From Nocardia rhamnosiphila NBRC 108938 (GTDB lineage Bacteria > Actinomycetota > Actinomycetes > Mycobacteriales > Mycobacteriaceae): a DNA stretch of 64,000 bases. Where the stretch lies: positions 186,001 to 250,000 of the forward strand of contig NZ_JOAJ01000006.1 of assembly GCF_000720425.1 (NCBI RefSeq), written 5' to 3'. The translations under genes and the position numbers were made by a program. Of the stretch, positions 1 through 7,760 are shown piece by piece. The notes under the pieces are model-generated. The model was not told the DNA's origin. It saw only the letters and a list, made by a program, of their open reading frames with translations, and did not search any database. Every line of letters starts with the position of its first letter. Position 1 is the first letter of the stretch.

Positions 1-332
1 TGCGCCAGCAACCGCAGGTGCAGCCGGCCCAGCGGGTCGGCGGCCAGGGCGGTGAACGGGGTGAGGACCGCGTCGACGAGATCGGCCGCGGGTCCGGCGG
101 CCGCGGCGACCTCGGTGAGGCGGTCGGCCCACAGTGCCCCGAGCCGTTCTTCGAGCAGGACCGCCACCAGGGCTTCCTTGGATCCGAAGTGGTAGTGGAC
201 GGCGGCGGGGTTCGCGCCGGCCTCGGTGCAGATGCGGCGTACCGAGACGTCGTCGTAGCGCTCGGTGAGCAGCAGGCGTTCGGCGGCCGTGAGCAGGCGT
301 TCCCGGGTCGCGGCCGAAACTCGCTGGGGCAT
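1..332 (-). CDS. TetR-family regulator, 3' end cut by window edge
   Basis: Only the first 110 residues are inside the window; the gene runs off the left edge. It starts at ATG 330-332 with the peptide MPQRVSAATRERLL. The helix-turn-helix is clear at residues 25-55, ending in AGANPAAVHYHFGSK, the typical TetR recognition helix and its YxHFxxK tail. It is divergent from the 3-hydroxyacyl-CoA dehydrogenase gene, with a perfect 19-bp palindrome between them, so it probably represses itself and that gene. Its recognition helix closely resembles that of the TetR at 56306-57043 (AGANVASVHYHFGSK). The ligand is not predictable; a CoA thioester would fit the neighbour. Confidence 0.85.
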   Translation of the reverse strand, partial: MPQRVSAATRERLLTAAERLLLTERYDDVSVRRICTEAGANPAAVHYHFGSKEALVAVLLEERLGALWADRLTEVAAAAGPAADLVDAVLTPFTALAADPLGRLHLRLLA

Positions 333-361
333 GGGGCCAGTGAACCACTGCGCCGACCGGT

Positions 362-380
362 TTTCAATCATTGATTGAAA
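362..380. promoter_or_regulatory. Palindromic operator, probably for the TetR at 1-332
   Basis: TTTCAATCATTGATTGAAA is a perfect inverted repeat (9-bp arms, one central base) 30 bp upstream of the tetR start and about 160 bp upstream of the dehydrogenase start. It sits in the divergent intergenic region, where TetR operators usually lie. The core half-site TCAATCA/TGATTGA recurs at 61714-61729. Confidence 0.6.
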
Positions 381-542
381 TACTGTTTGAAAACGCTGGT
401 CGATTGCTTCGTCGGCAGTCGTTATCCGATCGCAAAGGGCTGCGCGGGCCACACACTCACCGGGACGGGCCGGTCCTGTTCTACTGGTTCCGGTAGTCAG
501 CTCCGGTTGTCCGATATGCCCTCGATCGACAAGGAGAAGACG

Positions 543-1397
543 ATGGCCCTCGAGATCCGCGCGGTGACAGTGCTGGGCACCGGGGTGCTCGGTTCCCAGA
601 TCGCCTTCCAGACCGCGTACCACGGATTCCGCGTCCAGGCCTACGACATCGACGACAAGGCAGTCGACGCGGCGCGCGAACGTTTCGCCGGGCTCGCCGC
701 CACCTATCGCGACGAGGTGATGGGCGCGACCGACGAGCTCACCGAGCAGACCCGTGCGGGGATCGGCCTGACCACCGATCTCGGCGCCGCGGTCGCCGAA
801 GCCGATCTGGTGATCGAAGCCGTCCCCGAGGTGCTCGACATCAAACGGCAGACCTATCGGAAACTGGGCGAGCTGGCTCCGGAACGGACGATATTCGCGA
901 CCAACTCCTCGACCCTGCTGCCCAGCGATATGGCGGATTTCACCGGCCGCCCGGACAAATTCCTGGCGCTGCACTTCGCCAATCAGGTGTGGAAGTTCAA
1001 TACCGCCGAGGTCATGGGCACCGACCGGACCGATCCCGCGGTGTTCCGCGCGGTCGCCGAGTTCGCCGCCGCCATCGGCATGGTGCCGATCGAGGTGCAC
1101 AAGGAGAAGGCCGGTTATGTGCTGAACTCGTTGCTGGTGCCGTTCCTGAACGCCGCCGTCGAACTCGCCGCCGGCGACTACGCCGAACCCGAGGCGGTCG
1201 ACAAGACCTGGCGGATCGCCACCGGGGCTCCCATGGGCCCGTTCCAGATCCTCGACATCATCGGTCTCACCACGCCCTACAACATCCTGGGCAGCGCTGC
1301 CGAAACCGAGGGTCTCGCCCGCTGGTTGAAGGAGAACTACATCGACAAGGGCAAGCTCGGAGTGGCCACCGGGGAAGGGTTCTACAAATACTCCTGA
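543..1397 (+). CDS. 3-hydroxyacyl-CoA dehydrogenase (3-hydroxybutyryl-CoA dehydrogenase-like)
   Basis: Soluble NAD-dependent oxidation of 3-hydroxyacyl-CoA to 3-ketoacyl-CoA, as in beta-oxidation. 284 residues, the usual length for the stand-alone enzyme. The Rossmann motif GTGVLG is at residues 12-17. The catalytic His is at 144 (LHFANQ, a variant of HFFNP), and ATNSST near 120 carries the conserved Asn. The C-terminal helical domain holds GAPMGPFQILDIIG. The ATG at 543 is chosen because AAGGAGAAG precedes it; upstream in-frame sequence does not look coding. A hairpin follows the stop. The divergent TetR and palindrome suggest repression relieved by an acyl-CoA-type ligand. Substrate chain length cannot be told from sequence. 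Confidence 0.9.
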   Translation: MALEIRAVTVLGTGVLGSQIAFQTAYHGFRVQAYDIDDKAVDAARERFAGLAATYRDEVMGATDELTEQTRAGIGLTTDLGAAVAEADLVIEAVPEVLDIKRQTYRKLGELAPERTIFATNSSTLLPSDMADFTGRPDKFLALHFANQVWKFNTAEVMGTDRTDPAVFRAVAEFAAAIGMVPIEVHKEKAGYVLNSLLVPFLNAAVELAAGDYAEPEAVDKTWRIATGAPMGPFQILDIIGLTTPYNILGSAAETEGLARWLKENYIDKGKLGVATGEGFYKYS

Positions 1398-1398
1398 A

Positions 1399-1444
1399 CC
1401 CACGAGCCGGCCGCCCGCATGATCCGGGGCCGCCGGTTCGTGGG
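1399..1444. terminator. Hairpin terminator between convergent genes
   Basis: CCCACGAGCCGGC (1399-1411) pairs with GCCGGTTCGTGGG (1432-1444), a 13-bp stem with one G-T wobble. It starts just after the dehydrogenase stop and lies just beyond the stop of the minus-strand gene at 1452, so it can serve both directions. There is no clear T-run, as is common in actinomycetes. Confidence 0.6.
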
Positions 1445-1451
1445 GCTTCTC

Positions 1452-1889
1452 TCAGCGAGGCGGCGGCGCTTCGGCGGCTTCCCGGGCGAGCCGGTCCTCG
1501 TGGATGCGGACCAGTTCACGAAAACCGATCCGGTCCCAGCCGGGCTTCGGTTGAATACTCCATTCGTCCTGCGCGGTCCGCTGACCTGCCGCCTCGGGCG
1601 GGCCGCCGAAGGGCGGACCCGACAGCGGATACGGATGCTCGCATTCGAGGCTGTCGTCGGAATACCTGACCTTCATCAGTTCACTGCAGATCTCGGTGAA
1701 GGACAGGGTCGGCCAGCCGTACCACAGCGCCAGCGCCGGCACCGTGAACGCGCCCTCGATGACCAGCGCGAACAGGCAGACGAAAATTCCGCGCCGCAAC
1801 CAGCGGTGCATCCGCGCGTACGGCGCGGTGGTGCCCAGCGGCAGTTCGTCGTTCTCCGGATCGCCTGCGGGGGAGGGCTTCTTGTTCAT
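1452..1889 (-). CDS. Membrane protein of unknown function, last gene of the NorQ/NorD operon
   Basis: 145 residues. The N-terminal 30 residues are polar, followed by a hydrophobic stretch at about residues 34-58 ([20 protein letters not shown]) and then a polar, proline-rich tail. The ATG at 1889 has an AAGGA ribosome site. It begins 39 bp after the stop of the membrane gene at 1929-2648. The two could be separate subunits or two halves of what is one protein elsewhere. I do not recognise the family. Its place in an operon with NorQ/NorD-type proteins suggests it is part of the membrane complex they act on. Confidence 0.7.
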   Translation of the reverse strand: MNKKPSPAGDPENDELPLGTTAPYARMHRWLRRGIFVCLFALVIEGAFTVPALALWYGWPTLSFTEICSELMKVRYSDDSLECEHPYPLSGPPFGGPPEAAGQRTAQDEWSIQPKPGWDRIGFRELVRIHEDRLAREAAEAPPPR

Positions 1890-1928
1890 GCGGGGTCCTT
1901 CGGAAGAGGGATGCGACTGCCGCCATGG

Positions 1929-2648
1929 TCAATCGGAGAAGATCTCGCGGTTGACGGTGTGCAGATAGGGGATCGCCAGGAACGGCGTGATGTAGAAGAT
2001 GTCGTAGAGCCACCAGCCGATCACCGGCAGCACCACCCCGTCGTAGCGCACATCGGCGTACATGGTCATGTTGAACGTGTAGCCGATCCAGATGACCAGC
2101 CCGAACCAGCAGGTGACGATCATCCACTGGTGTCCCCAACGCTTCATCTGCAGGAACGCGATCGCCGCGGCGATGCGCATCGGGAACACGGTGAGCATCA
2201 GGGCGACTTCCCAGCCCTTCTCACCGGGCGCGCCCGAACCGCCGATCCACAGCTCGTTGTAGTGCCAGAAGTAGCCGGCATCGAAGAAGTTGCCCCAGGC
2301 GGTGAGGATCACCCGGTTGATCAGGGTGTGATTGGCGATGAGGTCCAGTGCCCAGCCCAGGCTGTTGAGCGCGGCGTCCAGGATGACCAGGTAGCCGATC
2401 AGCGTGACGATGATCGGCCGCACCGACAGCCCGGATTCCTGTGCCTGGCGCTGGAGCCAGACACCGCGCAGGAAGACCGGCAGGCCGACGATGCCGAGGA
2501 CCAGTGTGCCCATCAGCAAGGTGCCCGCGGTGAGCCACCGGTCGGCTTCGCGCTGGGCGCGGCGGGATTCGTCGTGATGGGCGTCGTAGGCGTCGCCGGG
2601 TTTCGGTGCGGCCATACGCCACGGCAGGGGGACAGCGGGAAGTTTCAC
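1929..2648 (-). CDS. Polytopic membrane protein of unknown function, possible enzyme core of the NorQ/NorD operon
   Basis: 239 residues with about five hydrophobic segments, including WLTAGTLLMGTLVLGIVGLP, IIVTLIGYLVILDAAL, VALMLTVFPMRIAAAIAFL and MIVTCWFGLVIWIGY. The loops are rich in aromatic, acidic and His residues (FDAGYFWHYNELW, MYADVRYD, YLHTVNREIF), which could bind metal or cofactor. GTG 2648 is preferred because TAGGAGC lies just before it; an upstream TTG at 2663 is possible. It is not recognisably NorB, PmoC or AmoC. A relation to the AveC-like spirocyclase membrane family is conceivable but unverified. Confidence 0.72.
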   Translation of the reverse strand: MKLPAVPLPWRMAAPKPGDAYDAHHDESRRAQREADRWLTAGTLLMGTLVLGIVGLPVFLRGVWLQRQAQESGLSVRPIIVTLIGYLVILDAALNSLGWALDLIANHTLINRVILTAWGNFFDAGYFWHYNELWIGGSGAPGEKGWEVALMLTVFPMRIAAAIAFLQMKRWGHQWMIVTCWFGLVIWIGYTFNMTMYADVRYDGVVLPVIGWWLYDIFYITPFLAIPYLHTVNREIFSD

Positions 2649-2656
2649 GACGGCTC

Positions 2657-2776
2657 CTACCAATCCCGGACCGAATACATGTGCAGCTGGATGAGGAACA
2701 TCGCCAACAGGAATCCGTAGGCGAAGATCTGGACGGCGATCAGCGCGCGCCGGCGCCGGCGATCCTGTTCGTTCAC
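2657..2776 (-). CDS. 39-aa single-pass membrane microprotein
   Basis: 39 residues: a very basic start (VNEQDRRRRRALIAVQ) followed by one transmembrane helix (IFAYGFLLAMFLIQLHMY). GTG 2776 overlaps the stop of the NorQ-like gene as GTGA. An excellent AAGGAGG precedes it, so translation is probably coupled. It ends 8 bp before the start of the next membrane gene. Size, ribosome site and tight packing argue that it is real. By analogy it may be a small subunit or assembly peptide of the membrane complex encoded downstream; that is inference. Confidence 0.75.
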   Translation of the reverse strand: MNEQDRRRRRALIAVQIFAYGFLLAMFLIQLHMYSVRDW

Positions 2777-3600
2777 GGTCGTGATCCTCCTTCTGGAACC
2801 GACTGCGCGAGAGAGGTTTCCGCGGTGGCCAGTGCGGCCGCCGCGATCTCGCGCAGACCTTCGTTGATCGCGCCGTTGCTGCTCAGCGGCGCCAGGATGC
2901 ATGCTTCGGCGGCGTCCCGGATATCCGCGCCCGCCGCGATCAGATGCCCGGTGGTCACCAGGACCCGGGTGGACGGGGGTTCGAAATGGAACACCTCGTC
3001 CGCCTCACGGATCACTCGTGCGCAGCCGACCAACTGCCGGGCCACCGGCGGCTCGATCCCGGTCTCGGCGACCACCACCGCGGCTTCGCGATCCGCGTCG
3101 AGATAGTCCAGGGCCAGCGTCATGAACCGCTGCCGGAACGAGGGTTTCAGCTCTTTGAGCGAGCTCCGATAGGCCGGGTTGTAGGAGCAGACCAGCATGA
3201 ACGGGTCCGGCGCCGGTACGACCTCGTCGGCGCGGTCCAGGTAGAGCATGCGGCGGTGGTCGGTGAGCGAGTGCAGGATCGCCAGCGAATCGTGCCGGGC
3301 CTCGACCACCTCGTCCAGATAGCAGATCGCCCCGTCCTTCACGGCGCGGGTGAGCGGTCCGTCGTGCCAGACCACATCGCCGCCGGTGACCAGGAACCGG
3401 CCCACCAGATCGGCACTGGTCAGATCGTCGTGGCAGCTGACGGTGACCACCGGGCGGTCCAGCAACCGGCCCATATGCTCGACGAACCGGGTCTTGCCGC
3501 ATCCGGTCGGGCCGGTGAGCATCACCGGAATGCGGCGCCGGTACGCCCTCTCGAACAGTGCGATCTCGTTACCGGTGGCGGAGTGGTATTCGCTGTTCAT
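2773..3600 (-). CDS. MoxR-type AAA+ ATPase of the CbbQ/NirQ/NorQ family
   Basis: 275 residues, the usual family length. Walker A GPTGCGKT is at residues 30-37 and Walker B CYLDEVVEA near 93-101. SYNPAYRSSLKELKPSFRQRF matches the sensor-1 and arginine-finger region of CbbQ/NorQ proteins. In this family the ATPase works with a VWA-domain partner (NorD/CbbO) to insert metal into, or remodel, an enzyme such as nitric oxide reductase or Rubisco. The partner lies directly upstream, 89 bp away. ATG 3600 is chosen for the preceding GAGAGGTCAGG. No NO reductase or Rubisco gene is nearby, so the client is probably the membrane protein encoded downstream. Confidence 0.9.
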   Translation of the reverse strand: MNSEYHSATGNEIALFERAYRRRIPVMLTGPTGCGKTRFVEHMGRLLDRPVVTVSCHDDLTSADLVGRFLVTGGDVVWHDGPLTRAVKDGAICYLDEVVEARHDSLAILHSLTDHRRMLYLDRADEVVPAPDPFMLVCSYNPAYRSSLKELKPSFRQRFMTLALDYLDADREAAVVVAETGIEPPVARQLVGCARVIREADEVFHFEPPSTRVLVTTGHLIAAGADIRDAAEACILAPLSSNGAINEGLREIAAAALATAETSLAQSVPEGGSRP

Positions 3601-3689
3601 CCTGACCTCTCGGGGCGCGGCCGCGGGGTGTACTCCGCGTTCGGTCCGGTTGTGTGCGGTGTGCGGAGGAGTGCCGTCCGGGGCGCCCA

Positions 3690-5228
3690 TCACGTGGCGA
3701 CCAGTTCGCGATGAACACGGTCGAGGACACGGGGTAGTTCCTCGACCCGGTGGATCCGTTGCGACCGGCGCCGCCCGAACACCGTCGGCAGCGGATCCAC
3801 CCGGGCGGGGCCGACACCGACGTAATAGATCGCGACCCCGGCTTCGTCGGCCTCCTCGACCGCGTGCGCGACATCGGCCCAGGCGTAGCGCCCCTCGTAC
3901 CCTTCGTCGGAGATCAACCCGTCGCCGATCACGATGAGCAACCGGCGTTCGGCGGGCCGGTCGAGCAAGCGCCTGGTCAGGTGTCGCAGCGGGGCGCCCA
4001 GCCGGGTGTAGCCGCCGGTCCGCAAGCCCAGGCCGCCGGGGTCGACGAGCCGCGGTTCGTCGAAATCCTTCAGACAGCGCACCTCGACGCGGTGCCGGGT
4101 GTTACCGGTGAACACGAAGATCCCGTGTTGTTCCGCGGCCGCCGCCATGGCGTGCGACAGGGCGTCCGCGCACGCCAGTTCCAGGGCGAAGGTACGGCCC
4201 TGGTGCACCCCGAGTGAGGAACTGCCGTCGAGCAGGACGGCGGTGGCCACATCACGGGTCGCGGGTAACAGGTCACGGAAGACCCTGGGCTGGGCGGCGG
4301 TACCGGTGCGCAGGTCCACGTAGTGGCCGATATAGCGGTCGATATCGAGATCGGCGCCGTCCTCGAGCCCGCCGGTGAGCGCACGATGGGTGTGCTGCCG
4401 GAACCAGCGCCGCACATCCACCGCCACCGGTGCCGGAGGGTGACTCCGTGCCGGGTGCCGGCGTTCGAGGACGGCGACGTGATCGGGCAGGAAACGCTTA
4501 GTCCACAGATTCCATTCGGGATACGGGATACCCGGGCGCTGATCGGGACGGATCTCGATCTCGTCGTCCTCCGGCCGACTCGGCGGCGGCAGGTTGGGGT
4601 TGCGGACACCGCCTTCACCCCCGACCGGCACCGACATGGCCCGGTAGGAATCGGTGCGCGGGTTCGTCCACGGCATCCGGCCGTACATTCGCCGCAGCGC
4701 CACCGCCACCCGGCCTCGCCCCGGGGCAGCCAGGGGCGGGGCGCCCAGCAGCAGGTGGGGCGACGGGGTCTGCCCGGAGCGGGCCAGCACGACCGCCCGC
4801 TCGAGTATTTCCGGAGCGTCCGTATCGGGATCGGCCGGTTCGAGTTCGGGCAGGAGCCGCCGTAGTTCGGGAATCAGTCCCGGGAACCGGACCGCGATCC
4901 AGCCCAGTGCGACACCGCCCTCCACCACCGCCACACCCGCGAGCTCGCGCGGGGACAACTCCGACAGCCGGTACCGTGCGAGACGGTCCTTCGAGGGCGC
5001 GCATTGCAGGGCGATTCCGCAGGTGAGGGTGCGGCGGGTCCAGTCCGGTGGCGGCGGATACGGTACCTGCACCAGCGTGGCGGAGGGGTCCAGACCGAAG
5101 AGCCGGCGTTCCCCGGTGACCAGGCGCGCGCCGTGGCGACGCCGGTCGGAGAACGCCACGGCCGTCAGGGCGCAACTGCGCTCCAGCGACGCGGCGGAGA
5201 GGGAAGGGCTGGGCTGCACGGCGGTCAC
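3690..5228 (-). CDS. NorD/CbbO-like protein with von Willebrand factor A domain
   Basis: 512 residues. The last 200 form a VWA domain: LLDGSSSLG near residue 330 is the MIDAS DxSxS motif, and LLIVIGDGLISDEGY follows. The N-terminal 300 residues are poorly conserved, as in NorD. NorD proteins bind the NorQ ATPase and target it to its client, usually a membrane metalloenzyme. The start is GTG 5228, 22 bp after the stop of a 32-aa microprotein gene. The pairing with a NorQ-type gene makes the assignment strong; the client remains unknown. Confidence 0.88.
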   Translation of the reverse strand: MTAVQPSPSLSAASLERSCALTAVAFSDRRRHGARLVTGERRLFGLDPSATLVQVPYPPPPDWTRRTLTCGIALQCAPSKDRLARYRLSELSPRELAGVAVVEGGVALGWIAVRFPGLIPELRRLLPELEPADPDTDAPEILERAVVLARSGQTPSPHLLLGAPPLAAPGRGRVAVALRRMYGRMPWTNPRTDSYRAMSVPVGGEGGVRNPNLPPPSRPEDDEIEIRPDQRPGIPYPEWNLWTKRFLPDHVAVLERRHPARSHPPAPVAVDVRRWFRQHTHRALTGGLEDGADLDIDRYIGHYVDLRTGTAAQPRVFRDLLPATRDVATAVLLDGSSSLGVHQGRTFALELACADALSHAMAAAAEQHGIFVFTGNTRHRVEVRCLKDFDEPRLVDPGGLGLRTGGYTRLGAPLRHLTRRLLDRPAERRLLIVIGDGLISDEGYEGRYAWADVAHAVEEADEAGVAIYYVGVGPARVDPLPTVFGRRRSQRIHRVEELPRVLDRVHRELVAT

Positions 5229-5250
5229 CGTCGATCCGGCGCCGGGTCGT

Positions 5251-5349
5251 TCAGAACGTCCCGATATTGCGCATGACCCAATACCAGAAGCCGATCACGG
5301 CGCCCATCGCGCCCCAGCCGAGGATCAGACGAACGATGTCCTGCCACAT
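5251..5349 (-). CDS. 32-aa membrane microprotein at the head of the NorQ/NorD operon
   Basis: ATG 5349 is preceded by a near-perfect GGAGG six bases away. The ORF encodes 32 residues, beginning MWQDIVRLILGWGAMG and continuing with AVIGFWYWVMRN, so nearly all of it is one hydrophobic helix rich in Trp. It lies between the TetR gene and the NorD-like gene on the same strand. The strong ribosome site, correct spacing and the presence of another membrane microprotein in the same operon support it. Function unknown; a small structural subunit of the membrane complex is the simplest idea. Confidence 0.7.
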   Translation of the reverse strand: MWQDIVRLILGWGAMGAVIGFWYWVMRNIGTF

Positions 5350-5410
5350 AGTGACCTCCAGTGGTCGATTCCCGTGGGCCGGGTCCCGGAGACGACCCGC
5401 GAGCGCGGGT

Positions 5411-6028
5411 TCATCGGGGTTCCATACCGCGCAGTGCGGTGGAGACGTAGTTGTCGAGCATGGCGGCGCGCACCGCCTTGGAATCGCTGGTGGTGGTCAG
5501 CAGGGCGTAGAGCCCGAGCAGGAAGAACACCGCGCTGTGGAAGGGATCGATCTCGGCGGCGGCCTCGCCCGCGTCGCGCGCCCGCGTGATCTCCTCGACG
5601 ACCTGCACGATCAGCGGATGATCGGTCCATTCGTCGTCGGGCGGGCGGGTCGGCGTGAAGTGCAGGCCGAGTACATCTTTGAACAGGATCGCGCCGACGC
5701 GCCGTTCCACCGACAGGACCAGCCGCACCGCTTTCGCCAGTGCGCCCGGCAGATCGTGCGGTGCCGCCACGAAACGGGCGAACTCCTTGGCCACTCGGGC
5801 TTCCTCGCGCCGCTCCAGTTCCAGCAGGACATGCTCCTTGCTGGGGAAGTGGAAGTAGAAGGTGCCGCGCGCGACGCCGGCGGCCTCGATGATGGCGCCG
5901 ACATCGGCACCGGCTGTCCCGGTGCGCCGGAACTCCGCGACGGCGGCGTCGAACACCCGCTTACGGGTTTCGAGTCGTTGGGCTTCCCGGCCCCGTGGCT
6001 TCTCCGTCGGCGCGTTCACGGACTCCAT
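5411..6028 (-). CDS. TetR-family regulator of the NorQ/NorD operon
   Basis: 205 residues from ATG 6028. The N-terminal helix-turn-helix ends in AAGVARGTFYFHFPSKEHV, a textbook TetR signature. The C-terminal ligand domain has no diagnostic feature. It is the first gene of a co-directional run (32-aa microprotein, NorD, NorQ, 39-aa microprotein, two membrane proteins), so it probably controls that operon and itself. An in-frame TTG at 6055 could extend the N-terminus by nine residues. The inverted repeat at 6069-6080 is a plausible operator. Confidence 0.87.
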   Translation of the reverse strand: MESVNAPTEKPRGREAQRLETRKRVFDAAVAEFRRTGTAGADVGAIIEAAGVARGTFYFHFPSKEHVLLELERREEARVAKEFARFVAAPHDLPGALAKAVRLVLSVERRVGAILFKDVLGLHFTPTRPPDDEWTDHPLIVQVVEEITRARDAGEAAAEIDPFHSAVFFLLGLYALLTTTSDSKAVRAAMLDNYVSTALRGMEPR

Positions 6029-6068
6029 TAGCGGCCATCCGTTGAAAGTTGTCAATTAAAAATTTCAA

Positions 6069-6080
6069 TGACACTTGTCA
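6069..6080. promoter_or_regulatory. Candidate TetR operator upstream of the NorQ/NorD operon
   Basis: TGACACTTGTCA is a perfect inverted repeat (5-bp arms, 2-bp spacer) about 40 bp upstream of the tetR start, in a locally AT-rich stretch (6050-6068) that could hold the promoter. It is short, so the call is tentative. Confidence 0.4.
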
Positions 6081-6247
6081 TCCGCATCCGTGTTCTACTG
6101 TCGGACAATGTCTCCTGGGAGATCACGAGGCGCTGATTCAAGTGGCACCGCCATGCTCCGGGTGCCAGAGCGGAGTGTCGCCGGGTGCCTGGAACGCGGC
6201 TGTTCGGTCGTGCGTCCGGCGTGGTTCGCATCGGTTCCGCCGACCCG

Positions 6248-6598
6248 CTAGTGCACGACCATGAGAGCGGCGGTCGCGAGGGCGAAGGCGAAGTAGGCGC
6301 CCGGAAAGGCGAGGTTGTAGTAGACACGTGCCCGCATGTGGGTGAGGAGGGCGCCCGCGAAGAACAACACCAGGCCGACCGCGGCGGCGAACCCCAGCGC
6401 TTCCATGCCGAGGAGTCCGAGCAGGACCCCGGCCGCACCGGCGAGCTTGAGCGTGGCCAGCCAGGGCACCCAGCCGGGCGGCACGCCGACCTCGGCGGAA
6501 TTGGCCAGGACGAACGGCGCCCGGGCGAAACCTGCGAGGGCGTCACCGGCGTTGGCCACGACGGTGACGAGGGCGACGACGAGGTAGGTGGTGTGCAC
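6248..6598 (-). CDS. DoxX-like small integral membrane protein
   Basis: 116 residues from GTG 6598, preceded by AGGAAG. Four hydrophobic helices are visible (TYLVVALVTVVANAGDAL, LKLAGAAGVLLGLLG, ALGFAAAVGLVLFFAGALL, AYFAFALATAALMVV), with the VPPGWVPWLATLKLAGAAGV pattern typical of DoxX-like proteins. These are often tied to redox or thiol stress, but the family is broad. It is divergent from a LysR gene, whose start lies 157 bp away with an inverted repeat between, so it is the likely target of that regulator. Confidence 0.8.
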   Translation of the reverse strand: MHTTYLVVALVTVVANAGDALAGFARAPFVLANSAEVGVPPGWVPWLATLKLAGAAGVLLGLLGMEALGFAAAVGLVLFFAGALLTHMRARVYYNLAFPGAYFAFALATAALMVVH

Positions 6599-6739
6599 GG
6601 CATGACTTCCTGTTCGAGGTGGGTCGGCCCGGGCGCCCACCACGGTGGCGGGCGGCACGGCGTGGCGCCGGATCCGAGATACTGCGCCGGTTGTGGAATC
6701 CAGCCTTCCGGGCCCTGGCGAAACCCGCCAATACCTGCA

Positions 6740-6755
6740 TCCATAACCTGATGGA
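6740..6755. promoter_or_regulatory. LysR-type binding site
   Basis: TCCATAACCTGATGGA has perfect 5-bp arms with a 6-bp spacer, directly abutting the lysR start codon at 6756 in the divergent lysR/doxX region. Such a position would allow autorepression. Another LysR gene in this window (40381) has its own inverted repeat in the equivalent place. Confidence 0.5.
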
Positions 6756-7655
6756 ATGGATGTGGACACCCGGTTGCTCCGCTACTTCGCCGCGGTGGCG
6801 GCGGAGGGGAATCTGACCCGTGCCGCCGCACGGCTCTACGTTTCGCAACCGGCGCTGACCAAGCAGATCAGGCAGCTGGAGGGCCTGCTCGGCGTCGAAC
6901 TCTTCGTGCGCTCACGGACCGGGATGGCGCTCACCCCGGCGGGAGAGGCGCTGGCCGGGCGGGTACCGGGGCTGCTCACGGAATGGGATCTGGCGCTCCG
7001 GCAGACCCGGCAGGCGGCGGGCCGCGCGGCGCGGGTGCTGCGGGTCGGCTTCCTGGCCAGCGCGGCCAACGAGGCCACCCCGCGGATCATCGCCGAGTTC
7101 GCCCGCCGGCAACCCGGCTGGCGGGTGGATATGCGGCAGGCGTCCTGGGGTGACCCGACCGGCGGTCTCGCCGACGGCGAGGTGGATACCGCCCTGCTCC
7201 GGCTCCCCTTCCCGGGGCAGGATCGGCTGCGGGTGCGGGAACTGTTCAGCGAACCGCGCGTGGTCGCCCTGGCGTCCGGGCATCCGCTGGTGGAACGCGA
7301 ATCGATCGCGTTCGCGGATCTGCTGGACGAACCGTTCGTGGCGGCCCCCGCTGAAACCGGTGCCTGGCGTGACTACTGGCTCGGGGTCGACGAACGCGCG
7401 GACCGAACGCCGCGGATCGGTGCGGTGACCGATCAACCCGACGAATGGCTGAGCGCGATCGCCAACGGTTACGGGATCGCACTGGCCCCGGAGTCGAGCG
7501 CCCGGTACTACGCCCGGCCCGGTATCACCTACCGCCCGGTGACCGGTGTGGCGCCGAGCCGGGTCGGTGTCGTATGGAAGGCGGAGTCGGACACCGATCC
7601 GGTGGTCCGGGCGTTCGTCGAGTGCTGTATCGAGCTGTGCTCCGGGACCGGCTGA
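6756..7655 (+). CDS. LysR-family transcriptional regulator
   Basis: 299 residues. The N-terminal winged helix (LLRYFAAVAAEGNLTRAAAR, then LYVSQPALTKQIRQLE) is unmistakable, followed by the periplasmic-binding-like effector domain with the common GYGIALAPESSARYY segment. It is divergent from the DoxX-like gene. The start codon touches an inverted repeat that is probably its own operator. The gene is closely similar in layout to the LysR at 40381-41307, which faces an SDR gene. The effector is unknown. Confidence 0.9.
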   Translation: MDVDTRLLRYFAAVAAEGNLTRAAARLYVSQPALTKQIRQLEGLLGVELFVRSRTGMALTPAGEALAGRVPGLLTEWDLALRQTRQAAGRAARVLRVGFLASAANEATPRIIAEFARRQPGWRVDMRQASWGDPTGGLADGEVDTALLRLPFPGQDRLRVRELFSEPRVVALASGHPLVERESIAFADLLDEPFVAAPAETGAWRDYWLGVDERADRTPRIGAVTDQPDEWLSAIANGYGIALAPESSARYYARPGITYRPVTGVAPSRVGVVWKAESDTDPVVRAFVECCIELCSGTG

Positions 7656-7760
7656 CGCATCGGCCGCCGTACTGCTCGACCTGGACGCCGAAGCCTTGTA
7701 GATGCCGCATCCCACTTCTATCCTTACGAACAGAGGGAACCGACCCCTGTTGGAGTAGAG

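Noticed and set aside
2221..2622. Long antisense-type Arg/Pro-rich reading frames inside real genes, here and throughout
   Set aside because: They lie opposite or within well-supported genes, have Arg/Pro/Gly-heavy composition expected from high-GC shadow frames, and show no ribosome site or domain.
1929..2648. PmoC/AmoC or NorB identity for the membrane protein next to NorQ/NorD
   Set aside because: I cannot see the conserved His/Asp/Glu patterns of those proteins, and no partner subunits are present.
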